This document shows positions 15,577 through 22,298 of a DNA stretch of 29,474 bases, in pieces. Source of the DNA: a virus; the IMG/VR virus record IMGVR_UViG_3300026510_000013, positions 1 through 29,474 of that record; one strand, 5' to 3'. Each line of letters opens with the position of its first letter. Position 1 is the first letter of the stretch. The position numbers and the translations under genes were made by a program. The notes beneath the pieces are model-generated. The model worked only from the letters and a program-made list of their open reading frames with translations. It was not told the DNA's origin and ran no database searches.

Positions 15577-16871
15577 TTAAGGCAATATCTATAGCTAGCT
15601 ATTACGAAAATGTAAATGCGCCTAGTTGTGGGCATAGCCACAGTCATAGCGAAGTATTAGCCGTTGATTTAAGCCACTGGACTGCCACAATAAATAAGAT
15701 TGCCAAAGGTTTGTTTAAAGGAACTATTAAACCAAGCCACTTAAATTCATTTATTGTTACAGAAACTTATAATAATTTAGAAAAAGGCGCAGCAATAGGC
15801 TATGGTAATGATTGGGTAAAGTTCGACTCTGTAAATTCTAAAACAGTACAACAATTAAAATCTAATTTATATTTATTTAGTGGCGCTAAATGTTATGGGC
15901 AACTTATGGATATGAATAAGCAGCTTGTGGATGCTAATGGTAAAATTAGAACTTTTAACGAGTTCAAAAAGAAGATGTTTGAAATACACAAAAATTACAA
16001 TCGTAATTACCTGCAGGCAGAATACCAAACCGCCAAGGCATCAGCACAAAGAGCCAGAGAATGGCAAACTTTTGAGAACCAAAAACATTTATACCCAAAT
16101 TTAAAATACAAAACCATTGGCGATGATAGAGTGCGTGATGAACATGCCGCCCTTAATGGAATTATAAAAAGTATTGATGACCCTTTTTGGGATATCCATT
16201 ACCCACCAAACGGGTGGCGATGCAGGTGCTCTGTTACTAGTACTAAAAGTAATATTACCAAAAGTGATATTAAGATTAAAATTGACAAACGTTTTTCGCA
16301 AAATGTGGGTAAAACAAAACAGATATTTAACCAGGAGAATCACCCTTATTTTTCTATTCCAAAAAGTGATCAAAGAGAGGTTAGTAAAACACTAGAAAAT
16401 TGGAAAGAAAAATACCCACAATACAAACTAATCTATAAGGCAAAAAATGGCTCAAACCTACATGTTAGTGCTTTTGCAGATAATAGTACACGTGAGTTAG
16501 TTGCGAATTATGAGGTCGCAAAAACTATTGTTCATACACTTAAATTTGACGTAAAACTTACACCACATGTCTTAATTGATAAAGTTAAAAATCCTGAATA
16601 TTTAATTAAAGGTAAAGTTTCCGATAGAAAAACGCCAATCGGAAAAAACTTTAGAAGCTTATTAACTAAGGCTAGAAATCAAAAAGTTGAAATACTTGTA
16701 ATTGATTTGAATCATAGCATAATTACACAGCAAAAAATAATTAATCAACTAGCAGGTAGCTTTAAAAATAAAAGCAGCTACCCAACAATAAAGGAAATTA
16801 TTTTTGTATCTAAAGATAGAAAAAAAGTGACACACTTAAAACGATCAGAAATAAAAAAGAGCAAAGAATAA
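15551..16871 (+). CDS. Head morphogenesis protein, Mu F-like, with C-terminal nuclease-like domain; start out of frame
   Basis: The F body is open from 15561 to the stop at 16869-16871. The Mu F-type core is clear: ARQ-like helices, then GDDRVRDEHAALNG and DDPFWDIHYPPNGWRCRC, the family signature. The first 50 residues of this frame (KPIVKAISIASYYENV... with CGHSHSHS) look coding but contain no ATG, GTG or TTG until 15711. ATG 15551 would give MPLKKKPIVKAI... if the A-tract were nine. From about 16430 the protein has an extra domain (NPEYLIKGKVSDRKTP, LVIDLNHS, EIIFVSKD) resembling CdiA C-terminal tRNase-type toxins. Length would be 439 residues with A9. Confidence 0.8.
15559..15568 (+). repeat. 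A10 homopolymer at the portal/F junction
   Basis: Ten A residues occupy the last codons of the portal gene and the first codons after ATG 15551, the natural start of the F gene. With ten A the F start is out of frame with the F body; with nine A it would be in frame. A -1 slip on this tract would instead fuse portal and F. It is therefore a site where sequence error, slippage or phase variation would change which head proteins are made. Confidence 0.8.
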
Positions 16872-16882
16872 ATCCTTTGCTC
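16853..16882 (-). terminator. Intrinsic terminator of the candidate small RNA
   Basis: In minus-strand RNA GAGCAAAG pairs with CUUUGCUC (8 bp, arms 16882-16875 and 16866-16859) around an 8-base loop, followed directly by six U (16858-16853). On the plus strand no U-run follows, so it works only for leftward transcription. The F stop codon is in the loop. Confidence 0.75.
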
Positions 16883-16912
16883 ATTAACGTGGTTCGAGAT
16901 TTCTCAAGAAGC
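16853..16912 (-). ncRNA. Candidate small RNA opposite the head operon
   Basis: A transcript of about 60 bases is predicted from a minus-strand promoter (boxes at 16945-16948 and 16919-16926) to an intrinsic terminator (16882-16853). The 5' part can fold as AACG...CGUU enclosing UUGAG-AAAU-CUCGA. The RNA lies in the F-G gap and overlaps the last codons of F in antisense. Nothing about its target can be said. The evidence is the coincidence of a consensus promoter, a foldable body and a canonical terminator in 100 bases of otherwise unneeded intergenic sequence. Confidence 0.6.
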
Positions 16913-16918
16913 GTTATG

Positions 16919-16948
16919 CAAAGTTACAAAAAATAATTAAATGTCAAA
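16919..16948 (-). promoter_or_regulatory. Promoter of the candidate small RNA
   Basis: Minus strand TTTG (16948-16945), an 18-base spacer, and TAACTTTG (16926-16919). Both boxes match the Bacteroidetes consensus TTTG and TAnnTTTG exactly, and the spacer is within the range reported for Flavobacterium. It points away from the G gene, whose ATG is at 16941, so its -33 box lies over the first codons of G. Confidence 0.65.
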
Positions 16949-17465
16949 AATAAATAAAACACCAGACTTTTTAAAAATGGGCAAACAGCTCATTGCAGAT
17001 ATTCGTATTGTTGCCGAAAAGGAAGGTGTTGATTTTTTTAAAAGTTCATTTGATAATGAAGGCTGGACAGATGGTGGTTTTGAAAAATGGCAAAAAAGAA
17101 CAGACACTATTAACTATAAAATATTGAGTAAAACAGGCTATTTAAAAAATTCAATCCAAGTTTTTAATAGCAGTAATGAGCAAATCGTTTTTGGATCTGA
17201 TGCTGAGTATGCCGAAATACATAATAATGGTGGAACCGTTACCATACCAATTACGGCAAAATCACGAAAGTACTTTTGGTTTATGTTTAAAGCTACTGGC
17301 GTGGAACGTTGGAAGTGGATGGCACTTAGCAAAAAGGAAAGCATGAGCTTTGTTATGCCAAAAAGACAATTTATAGGCGAAAGTCAAAGCTTTATTAATT
17401 ATTTAGACGAGGAACTAAAGGAGCTTATTAATTCACGATTTAAACAGCTAAAAAACACAATTTAA
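16941..17465 (+). CDS. Virion morphogenesis protein, Mu gpG-like
   Basis: A 174-residue protein with the gpG pattern: FEKWQKRTD, LSKTGYLKNSIQVF (the 'TG.L..S' motif), then GSDAEYAEIHNNGG (the 'YA..H..G' motif) and MPKRQFIGES near the C-terminus ('P.R.F.G'). Relatives (Mu gpG, P2 gpS) act in head-tail joining or tail completion. It follows the F-like gene after a 69-base gap that holds the candidate small RNA, the largest gap in this operon. Confidence 0.8.
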   Translation: MSKINKTPDFLKMGKQLIADIRIVAEKEGVDFFKSSFDNEGWTDGGFEKWQKRTDTINYKILSKTGYLKNSIQVFNSSNEQIVFGSDAEYAEIHNNGGTVTIPITAKSRKYFWFMFKATGVERWKWMALSKKESMSFVMPKRQFIGESQSFINYLDEELKELINSRFKQLKNTI

Positions 17466-17477
17466 AACCTATTTAAA

Positions 17478-18023
17478 ATGGCACAATTTACAGGGTGGCA
17501 GCACCTATATAATGAACTAGCAGAAAAAGTAAAAGATAATATTACTGAAATAGAGTGGTTAGACCTTTGGCACAACCAAATTGGTTTTTTAGTGGAGGAG
17601 CATCCATTCCCTACACCTGCAGTCTTTTTTAGTTTTAGAATGTTAAGTGCTGAGAATTTAGCGGGTTTGGTTCAAGAAGCAAATATGCAAATTGACATGT
17701 ACTATTATTTTGAAACTTTTTTAGATACTAATTATGAAGCTTTTAATAAAGAAAGTGCTTTGAGTTTTTTAGAAGTTACCACCAAATTACATCAACTTTT
17801 TCACGGAACTACTGGCGATAATTATAGCGAAATGACACGTATTGGTTTTGCACCTGTTGATACTGGTAGTGCAGGTAACCTATACAAAGTAAGTTTTAAT
17901 TGTAAAATAATAGATGAAACGGCGTCAAAAAATTATGTTAGTGTTGTTCCTGGTGATTTAACAATTACTCCAGGATCAGATCCAAACATTACAGAGATAA
18001 ATAATGATTTTATTATATCTTAA
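17478..18023 (+). CDS. Tail completion/terminator-like protein
   Basis: A 181-residue protein at the end of the + operon. The first part (GWQHLYNELAEKVKDNITEI) and the following beta strand with PFPTPAVFFSF resemble small tail-terminator proteins (lambda gpU, Mu gp37 position), and a central helix covers FLEVTTKLHQLFHG. The identification is by position after G and general shape, not by a diagnostic motif. Its stop overlaps, tail to tail, the stop of the minus-strand regulator gene (18020). Confidence 0.5.
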   Translation: MAQFTGWQHLYNELAEKVKDNITEIEWLDLWHNQIGFLVEEHPFPTPAVFFSFRMLSAENLAGLVQEANMQIDMYYYFETFLDTNYEAFNKESALSFLEVTTKLHQLFHGTTGDNYSEMTRIGFAPVDTGSAGNLYKVSFNCKIIDETASKNYVSVVPGDLTITPGSDPNITEINNDFIIS

Positions 18024-18238
18024 AACATTTTTAATTGTGACTTGTCTACTAATTTAACACGGTAATACACTATGTTTTCAATTGTTCTCGGTGCTAAATA
18101 AAATTGTTCCGAAAGCTTTAAATAGATGTAATCATCTGTGTAAATTTGAATATTATTATACTTTTTATCTAGCCATTTGCTATACGATTTACGTATATCA
18201 CTATATTTTTTTTCGATAAGTGGTTTGCTGCTAGCCAT
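18020..18238 (-). CDS. Small helix-turn-helix protein, possible late regulator
   Basis: A 72-residue basic protein. Residues about 36-58 (DYIYLKLSEQFYLAPRTIEN...) fit a helix-turn-helix, with the N-terminus highly charged (KKYSDIRKSYSKWLDKKY). It has its own promoter, a short leader, and sits at the early/late junction. In Mu, Mor and C act at the corresponding step to switch on late promoters, and here both late promoters near 11.4 kb look incomplete. A late activator role is therefore an attractive inference; there is no clear homology to Mor/C visible by eye. Confidence 0.5.
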   Translation of the reverse strand: MASSKPLIEKKYSDIRKSYSKWLDKKYNNIQIYTDDYIYLKLSEQFYLAPRTIENIVYYRVKLVDKSQLKMF

Positions 18239-18254
18239 AAAAAAAGAAGTTGTA

Positions 18255-18285
18255 CAAATGTAAAACCTCTTTTTTTATTGTGCAA
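18255..18285 (-). promoter_or_regulatory. Promoter of the 72-residue regulator
   Basis: Minus strand TTG (18285-18283), 20-base spacer, TACATTTG (18262-18255) followed by TAC. It fits the Flavobacterium form TTG-N17-23-TAnnTTTG and gives a leader of about 10-15 bases before ATG 18238. It lies after the TPR gene, so the regulator can be expressed separately from the early operon. Confidence 0.65.
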
Positions 18286-18295
18286 GATGAATTTT

Positions 18296-18820
18296 TTAGT
18301 TTAATTTATTCTTAGCCTTAGCAATTATATTTTTTAATTCTATTTCTAAATCTGGACTAATTTGTATTGCTTTTTCATAATTAAGTAAAGCACTTTTATA
18401 ATTATCTTTTGCCGTTTTTAAAAAATTGGCTTTGGTATTATCCTCTTTTTTATCGCTAAAATCATCTTCGCTCTTTTTTGGTTTGTAATATCTAGCTAAA
18501 TCTGTTAAGTGTTCCGCTTTATAAAAATGAGCGCTACCTTTCCGTTTATACATTGCACTAGTAGGATTTTCTAAGCTTATTACTTTATTAACATCGGCAA
18601 TTGCCTTGTCATATTGTTTCTCATAAATCAAACATTTAGATCTGATCCAATAATATTTAGAGTTTGTACTGTCGGATTCAATTGCTTTATCTGCCTCTTT
18701 AACACAATATGAATATAAGCGGCGTTGTGAATAATCTTTTGCCTTTTTAATATATTCCTGTTGACTAAAAATTGATGTGGATAATGCAAGTAGTAATAAT
18801 AATAATAGTGTTTTTTTCAT
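18296..18820 (-). CDS. Secreted TPR-repeat protein, likely accessory (moron) gene
   Basis: A 174-residue protein with an N-terminal signal peptide (MKKTLLLLLLLALSTSIFSQ, cut probably after Ser19) and TPR-like helical repeats: YCVKEADKAIESDSTNSKYY, YEKQYDKAIADVNKVISLEN, and a C-terminal YKSALLNYEKAIQISPD. The signal peptide implies export to the periplasm or cell surface. It has no counterpart in the Mu plan, so it may be a cargo gene that alters the host. Upstream there is a partial -7 box (TACCTTTA). The function is unknown beyond protein-binding TPR repeats. Confidence 0.75.
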   Translation of the reverse strand: MKKTLLLLLLLALSTSIFSQQEYIKKAKDYSQRRLYSYCVKEADKAIESDSTNSKYYWIRSKCLIYEKQYDKAIADVNKVISLENPTSAMYKRKGSAHFYKAEHLTDLARYYKPKKSEDDFSDKKEDNTKANFLKTAKDNYKSALLNYEKAIQISPDLEIELKNIIAKAKNKLN

Positions 18821-18899
18821 GGTGGTTTTATTTTTTTTGTAAAGGTATTAAAAATATTTAATATTTGGGTTAAAGGATGTTACATGAATAAAAAGTAGC

Positions 18900-19046
18900 C
18901 TATATTAATTTTAATATTTCTTTAAGGCACGTAGCCTTATGTTCTTGCTGTCCTTTTTCTTTTTCTTCATCAGATAGATCTAAGCTTTCTATTAGCTCTA
19001 CGTGAGTAATTAATTCTTGTAATAATATTTCTATTTTTTTATTCAT
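18900..19046 (-). CDS. 48-residue acidic helical protein
   Basis: A short reading frame starting MNKKIEILLQELITHVELIE and ending LKEILKLI. It is strongly charged and looks like a single helical hairpin, with one cysteine. It comes after the ASCH-like gene (19064) with an 17-base gap, making it the last early operon gene before the TPR gene. I recognise no family. The AAAAATAG-rich leader before ATG (ATTTAAAACGTC) is compatible with Bacteroidetes initiation. Confidence 0.5.
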   Translation of the reverse strand: MNKKIEILLQELITHVELIESLDLSDEEKEKGQQEHKATCLKEILKLI

Positions 19047-19063
19047 GACGTTTTAAATTTTTA

Positions 19064-19561
19064 TTAATATATTTTATTTGTCCAATGTATTAGTTTACCT
19101 GTAAATTGTTTTTTTTGATTGTTTATTATTACAGGATAGAAGTAGTTAAAAAAGTCCTCCCAAGTATCAAATCCATCATTAATTGCAAATTTCAACCTTT
19201 CATCATAACCAAATAATTCTTTACCATCAATGGATATTTGTATTAAATCATTATATGCATAAGTCATAAATACATCTTGTATTGCCTTAACTTTTAATAC
19301 TGGTGCAAACTGAAACATATTTTTTTGTCTGCAGTTAATATAAAAGTGAATTTTTGTGCCAACTTTCCATCTGTTTTTTGCGTCCTGTCTAATGGTGTGT
19401 AATTTTGGTTGTACTTTTCCGTAAACATTCCAATTAAAATAGTTTTCAAAAGTAGCGTCTGCAAGTTCTTGAGTAATTTCGTGATGGCTTAATGCTTTCC
19501 ATATTTTTTCAACGAAGTAAGAAGGCTTTTTATTAATTATTGTACTGAATGGTAGTATCAT
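19064..19561 (-). CDS. ASCH/PUA-like domain protein
   Basis: A 165-residue protein that opens LPFSTIINKKPSYFVEKIWK and contains PKLHTIRQDAKNRWKVGTKI (about 54-73). The K.HTIR...W..G..I pattern is typical of ASCH-type PUA-like domains, thought to bind RNA or modified bases. FAPVLKVKAIQDV then gives the next strands. The role in the phage is unknown; possible roles are RNA binding or coactivation. It overlaps the upstream gene by 4 bases. Confidence 0.55.
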   Translation of the reverse strand: MILPFSTIINKKPSYFVEKIWKALSHHEITQELADATFENYFNWNVYGKVQPKLHTIRQDAKNRWKVGTKIHFYINCRQKNMFQFAPVLKVKAIQDVFMTYAYNDLIQISIDGKELFGYDERLKFAINDGFDTWEDFFNYFYPVIINNQKKQFTGKLIHWTNKIY

Positions 19562-19893
19562 CTTTTTGTTGGTATTTCGTTAATTTCATAGATTTTAATT
19601 ACTGAGTGTTCTGTAGATGGTGGATTTTTAAGCATATCTTTTGCTATTATTTTTATTTTATAAGGTTTTGGATTTCTACGTAAAATGTAATCTATAAAAC
19701 TTTGTCTTTGTGGATAAAAAATAAAGTCTTTTTCGCCTTTAATTCGTGTCGCTATATAAGTCTCTAAAGATGTTCGTAAACCATCATAAAAAGGGCTTGC
19801 GCTATCTAAAAACTGTTTTGAGTTAATAAAGTGTGGCGGCAATAATATTGGCTCTGTTCTTAACTGTTCAAGTTTGTATTCTATTTCATTCAT
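19558..19893 (-). CDS. Early protein of unknown function
   Basis: A 111-residue protein with a helical N-terminus (NEIEYKLEQLRTEPILLPPH) and a beta-rich C-terminus (PYKIKIIAKDMLKNPPSTEH...). No catalytic motif is visible and I recognise no family. It is coupled to the ASCH-like gene by a 4-base overlap and follows the 185-residue early gene after a gap of about 20 bases. Confidence 0.5.
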   Translation of the reverse strand: MNEIEYKLEQLRTEPILLPPHFINSKQFLDSASPFYDGLRTSLETYIATRIKGEKDFIFYPQRQSFIDYILRRNPKPYKIKIIAKDMLKNPPSTEHSVIKIYEINEIPTKR

Positions 19894-19914
19894 TATTTTA
19901 TCGTTTTACGTTTA

Positions 19915-20472
19915 TTAATTAAATTTACGAGCAGTTAAACGCTGTTTAACCACTATTTCATTACTTCTTTCTATATGTCTAATGCTTTTTTTTACTCTTT
20001 CATCAATATTACTTTCGCCTAAATTAGATTTTGCATCTTGGCTTTTTTGTTGGCTTAACTTTATTGCCATTTTCTCTCTACGCTCGGTATAAACTGCAAT
20101 TTGTCGCATTACTCTTGCAGGTGTTAGGTTATATATTTCGCTTTCTTTTAGTTCTACACAAATTGCCAAGATGTCTTCTAATTTTAAAGAGCGATATTCG
20201 TATTTTACTAATAATTCTTCGGCAATAATTTCAGATTGTTGTTCGTTTATTTCTTTGCCAAAATATAGAGATGTGCCTCTAAATAGGTTTGATATGCAGC
20301 GTATGGTTGCCTCTTCATCTTGCTTTGCCAATTGACCTATGCCTTTTGTTTTTGCGCTTAATGCTACAGACATTTCCATATTGCCGTAATGTTTTATTAC
20401 GTCTCTGTTTTTATAGTTCGACACTTCCGTTAGTGCCTTGAGCGTTGGTTTTACTTTGGTGCTTAACTGCAT
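19915..20472 (-). CDS. Early protein of unknown function
   Basis: A 185-residue, highly charged helical protein. A mid-protein segment (RSLKLEDILAICVELKESEI) precedes LTPARVMRQIAVYTERREKM, a region that looks like a helical nucleic-acid- or protein-binding part, and the C-terminus is basic (RHIERSNEIVVKQRLTARKF). It overlaps the preceding gene by 62 bases in another frame, a long overlap; an alternative later start could reduce this. No family is recognised. Confidence 0.5.
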   Translation of the reverse strand: MQLSTKVKPTLKALTEVSNYKNRDVIKHYGNMEMSVALSAKTKGIGQLAKQDEEATIRCISNLFRGTSLYFGKEINEQQSEIIAEELLVKYEYRSLKLEDILAICVELKESEIYNLTPARVMRQIAVYTERREKMAIKLSQQKSQDAKSNLGESNIDERVKKSIRHIERSNEIVVKQRLTARKFN

Positions 20473-20950
20473 AAACTATTTTGTTTAATTGTGAGTTTAT
20501 ATATTTTAAATCGGTGTTTTTTTGGTGAAAATCGCTTAATGTGTTCCATTTGCTCAATATGAGTTGCCATAAAACCAATGCTTCCTGTTCTGAGCCACCG
20601 AGTTTTTTTAGGTAGTTGATTATCATTTTTAAGGCTCTACCATCTGTGCCGTCAAATTTTGGTGTAAAGCCTACAAACTTGTTATAAAAAGCGTACCACT
20701 CGCTTAAAAATTGGCTGTAAATGGTTTTTGGTTTAGTTTGCTCTGCTGTGTAAATTACTTGGCTTTCAAATTCTGTTTTAAAGGCTTTAAAATTGGTTTC
20801 GTTCACTGGTATTATTCTACCAATGGCATTAAGCATTGTTTGGTCAAACTTTCCACGTAGGTGTTCTAACTTTCTAAATTTGTTATCTCGGTAGGTAACT
20901 TTTATATCTGTTTTTGTTTTTGATAAGTGTATGTTGTAGTGGTTTGTCAT
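20411..20950 (-). CDS. Early protein of unknown function
   Basis: A 179-residue protein. The first third is a beta-like region with many K/R (LSKTKTDIKVTYRDNKFRKL), followed by helices (KTIYSQFLSEWYAFYNKFVG and DGRALKMIINYLKKLGGSEQ, LWQLILSKWNTLSDFH). The helical part, with conserved-looking tryptophans, resembles small replication-associated domains, but I cannot name a family. It follows the zinc-ribbon gene by six bases. Confidence 0.5.
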   Translation of the reverse strand: MTNHYNIHLSKTKTDIKVTYRDNKFRKLEHLRGKFDQTMLNAIGRIIPVNETNFKAFKTEFESQVIYTAEQTKPKTIYSQFLSEWYAFYNKFVGFTPKFDGTDGRALKMIINYLKKLGGSEQEALVLWQLILSKWNTLSDFHQKNTDLKYINSQLNKIVYAVKHQSKTNAQGTNGSVEL

Positions 20951-20956
20951 TATTGT

Positions 20957-21187
20957 TTAATGTTTAAGTCCACAATTAGCGCAATATTTATCTCCTTTTA
21001 TATCTTTTATTGGCGTTTCTATTTCGCATTCAAAGCAAAATAATTTTACACTGCCTAATAACATACACTCTAATTTTTTGGCGAGAAATTCTTCAAGTAA
21101 CCTTTCTAAAGTAATTTCGTTTACTTTTCCTCCAATTATTACAATATCATTTAACCCTAATTTTAATAGAAATTCTTTTGCACTCAT
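20957..21187 (-). CDS. Zinc-ribbon protein
   Basis: A 76-residue protein starting MSAKEFLLKLGLNDIVIIGG. The C-terminus carries CFECEIETPI and YCANCGLKH, a C-x2-C...C-x2-C zinc ribbon. I chose ATG 21187, because an upstream start (21277) would overlap the previous gene by 80 bases and adds a low-complexity lysine-rich stretch; the chosen start has a leader AAGGAAATAAG. Phage early zinc ribbons often bind nucleic acid or polymerase. Confidence 0.6.
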   Translation of the reverse strand: MSAKEFLLKLGLNDIVIIGGKVNEITLERLLEEFLAKKLECMLLGSVKLFCFECEIETPIKDIKGDKYCANCGLKH

Positions 21188-21197
21188 CTTATTTCCT

Positions 21198-21584
21198 TTA
21201 TTTTTTTGCAAGGCTAATTTGGTAGCCACCTTTTTTGTTTTTTTCTTTAATATCAAATTGGTAGATGCCTTTGTCATCCGCTTTAAGTTTAAAACAGTTT
21301 ACAAAGTATTCTGCTAATGCTTTAGATGCAAAACGTAATCTTCTGTCCTCTTTGCCTTTTTGTTTTAATATAAAGGCATCATCTTCATCATCTTTTAAAA
21401 TGTAGGCGGTTTTTTCTTTGAAGTTAAAGCCAAACATTACACCTTCGTTGCTTTTTAACCCTATTTTATCAACTACTTTGTAGTTAAATATAAAGCGGTT
21501 ACCGTTTAGTTGTAGCGTTAAAATTGGCTTATGTCGGTTGTTTTTAGTGGTTCTTTTTACTATGACTAAATCGTCTATATTCAT
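21198..21584 (-). CDS. Early protein of unknown function, beta-rich
   Basis: A 128-residue protein with repeated short beta strands (PILTLQLNGNRFIFNYKVVD, EGVMFGFNFKEKTAYILKDD), an acidic middle and a lysine-rich end (KKGGYQISLAKK). The fold may be a beta-barrel or a small single-strand-binding-like protein, which is a guess. It lies between two small Cys-rich genes in the early operon. Confidence 0.5.
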   Translation of the reverse strand: MNIDDLVIVKRTTKNNRHKPILTLQLNGNRFIFNYKVVDKIGLKSNEGVMFGFNFKEKTAYILKDDEDDAFILKQKGKEDRRLRFASKALAEYFVNCFKLKADDKGIYQFDIKEKNKKGGYQISLAKK

Positions 21585-21585
21585 C

Positions 21586-21735
21586 TTAACAATCGGTTTT
21601 AGGTTTGGTTAATTCTTGTTTACACTCGGTACAAACAATAACAGTTGTTTCGCATGTTACAACGGTTGCTATTACTTTAATCCGTTGGTTTTTGTGCGAA
21701 CACAACTGCTTTTTATTTGTTTTAGTTTTAATCAT
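21586..21735 (-). CDS. 49-residue Cys-rich protein, possible zinc binder
   Basis: A short reading frame starting MIKTKTNKKQLCSHKNQRIK with CSH, a lone Cys, then VCTECKQEL and a terminal Cys. The C-x-H and C-x2-C pairs suggest a small zinc ribbon. Its start overlaps the end of the thioredoxin-like gene (GATGATTAA), and it ends one base before the next ATG (21584), which argues for real translation. Confidence 0.6.
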   Translation of the reverse strand: MIKTKTNKKQLCSHKNQRIKVIATVVTCETTVIVCTECKQELTKPKTDC

Positions 21736-22006
21736 CAGTTAGACGCATATAAGCACTTAAACCGTTGATACCTCTTAACTGTTCTACTTGTTTACCATCA
21801 ACAAACTTAATAGCAATTGGTATAGTTTGCAGACCAACATGTTTTACAATTAATTCATCTGGTAGGCATTCATAAAAAGCCAATTTAGTTTGATTTTTAA
21901 GGGTTTCTTTTACGTTTTTACAAACGCTACAAGTTTCTGAAGTAAATAGTATTACTCCTGTTCCGTTTACGATTTCCTGCGCTTCTTTTAATGTTATTTT
22001 TTTCAT
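21728..22006 (-). CDS. Thioredoxin-fold protein
   Basis: A 92-residue protein with an N-terminal helix, beta strand GVILFTS, then the active site ETCSVCKNV (Cys26 and Cys29) and a cis-proline at TIPIAI (Pro63), followed by FVDGKQVEQLRG. This is a minimal thioredoxin/glutaredoxin fold that reduces disulfides. Such a gene in a phage early region may keep host or phage enzymes reduced (T7 uses host thioredoxin for processivity), but no partner is apparent. Confidence 0.75.
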   Translation of the reverse strand: MKKITLKEAQEIVNGTGVILFTSETCSVCKNVKETLKNQTKLAFYECLPDELIVKHVGLQTIPIAIKFVDGKQVEQLRGINGLSAYMRLTDD

Positions 22007-22052
22007 TTTGTTTGTTTTAAATGTGTTTAGTTTTTTTGTTTTAGTTACTAAT

Positions 22053-22130
22053 TTATACTGTTGCTAAACTGCCTTCCAATTCTTTTAGGACCTCTTTTCC
22101 GAAGGCGGTCAAATATATTTCGTTATCCAT
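22053..22130 (-). CDS. 25-residue acidic peptide
   Basis: A short frame starting MDNEIYLTAFGKEVLKELEG. It overlaps the 39-residue frame before it by 8 bases and lies in a 290-base stretch with no larger gene. Codon use is like that of its neighbours, but the length gives little statistical support. No family. Confidence 0.35.
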   Translation of the reverse strand: MDNEIYLTAFGKEVLKELEGSLATV

Positions 22131-22242
22131 AATTTAAATGTTGTTTAATTATTGTTTTAATTTGTTTAAATTGCTGTACTATTTTCCTATATAAAGAGCA
22201 AATATTACTAGAGCTATAAAAGTAAATTTGTGTATCTGTCAT
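22123..22242 (-). CDS. 39-residue basic peptide
   Basis: A short frame starting MTDTQIYFYSSSNICSLYRK and ending in a basic helix (QIKTIIKQHLNYG). The ATG is preceded by AAACCAAAAAAA, a typical A-rich Bacteroidetes leader. It overlaps the 25-residue frame. No family is recognised and coding status is moderate. Confidence 0.35.
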   Translation of the reverse strand: MTDTQIYFYSSSNICSLYRKIVQQFKQIKTIIKQHLNYG

Positions 22243-22298
22243 TTTTTTTGGTTTATAATGTTATTCAGAGCTGATTTTTACTATTAAATTATTCCATA

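Noticed and set aside
16810-16884. A 24-residue hydrophobic frame on the minus strand (MSKGFILCSF...) inside the candidate small RNA
   Set aside because: It runs through the intrinsic terminator, and its hydrophobic composition is what antisense of a lysine-rich coding region gives by chance.
21188-21277. Upstream start of the zinc-ribbon gene
   Set aside because: It would overlap the previous gene by 80 bases; ATG 21187 has a better leader and begins a folded domain.
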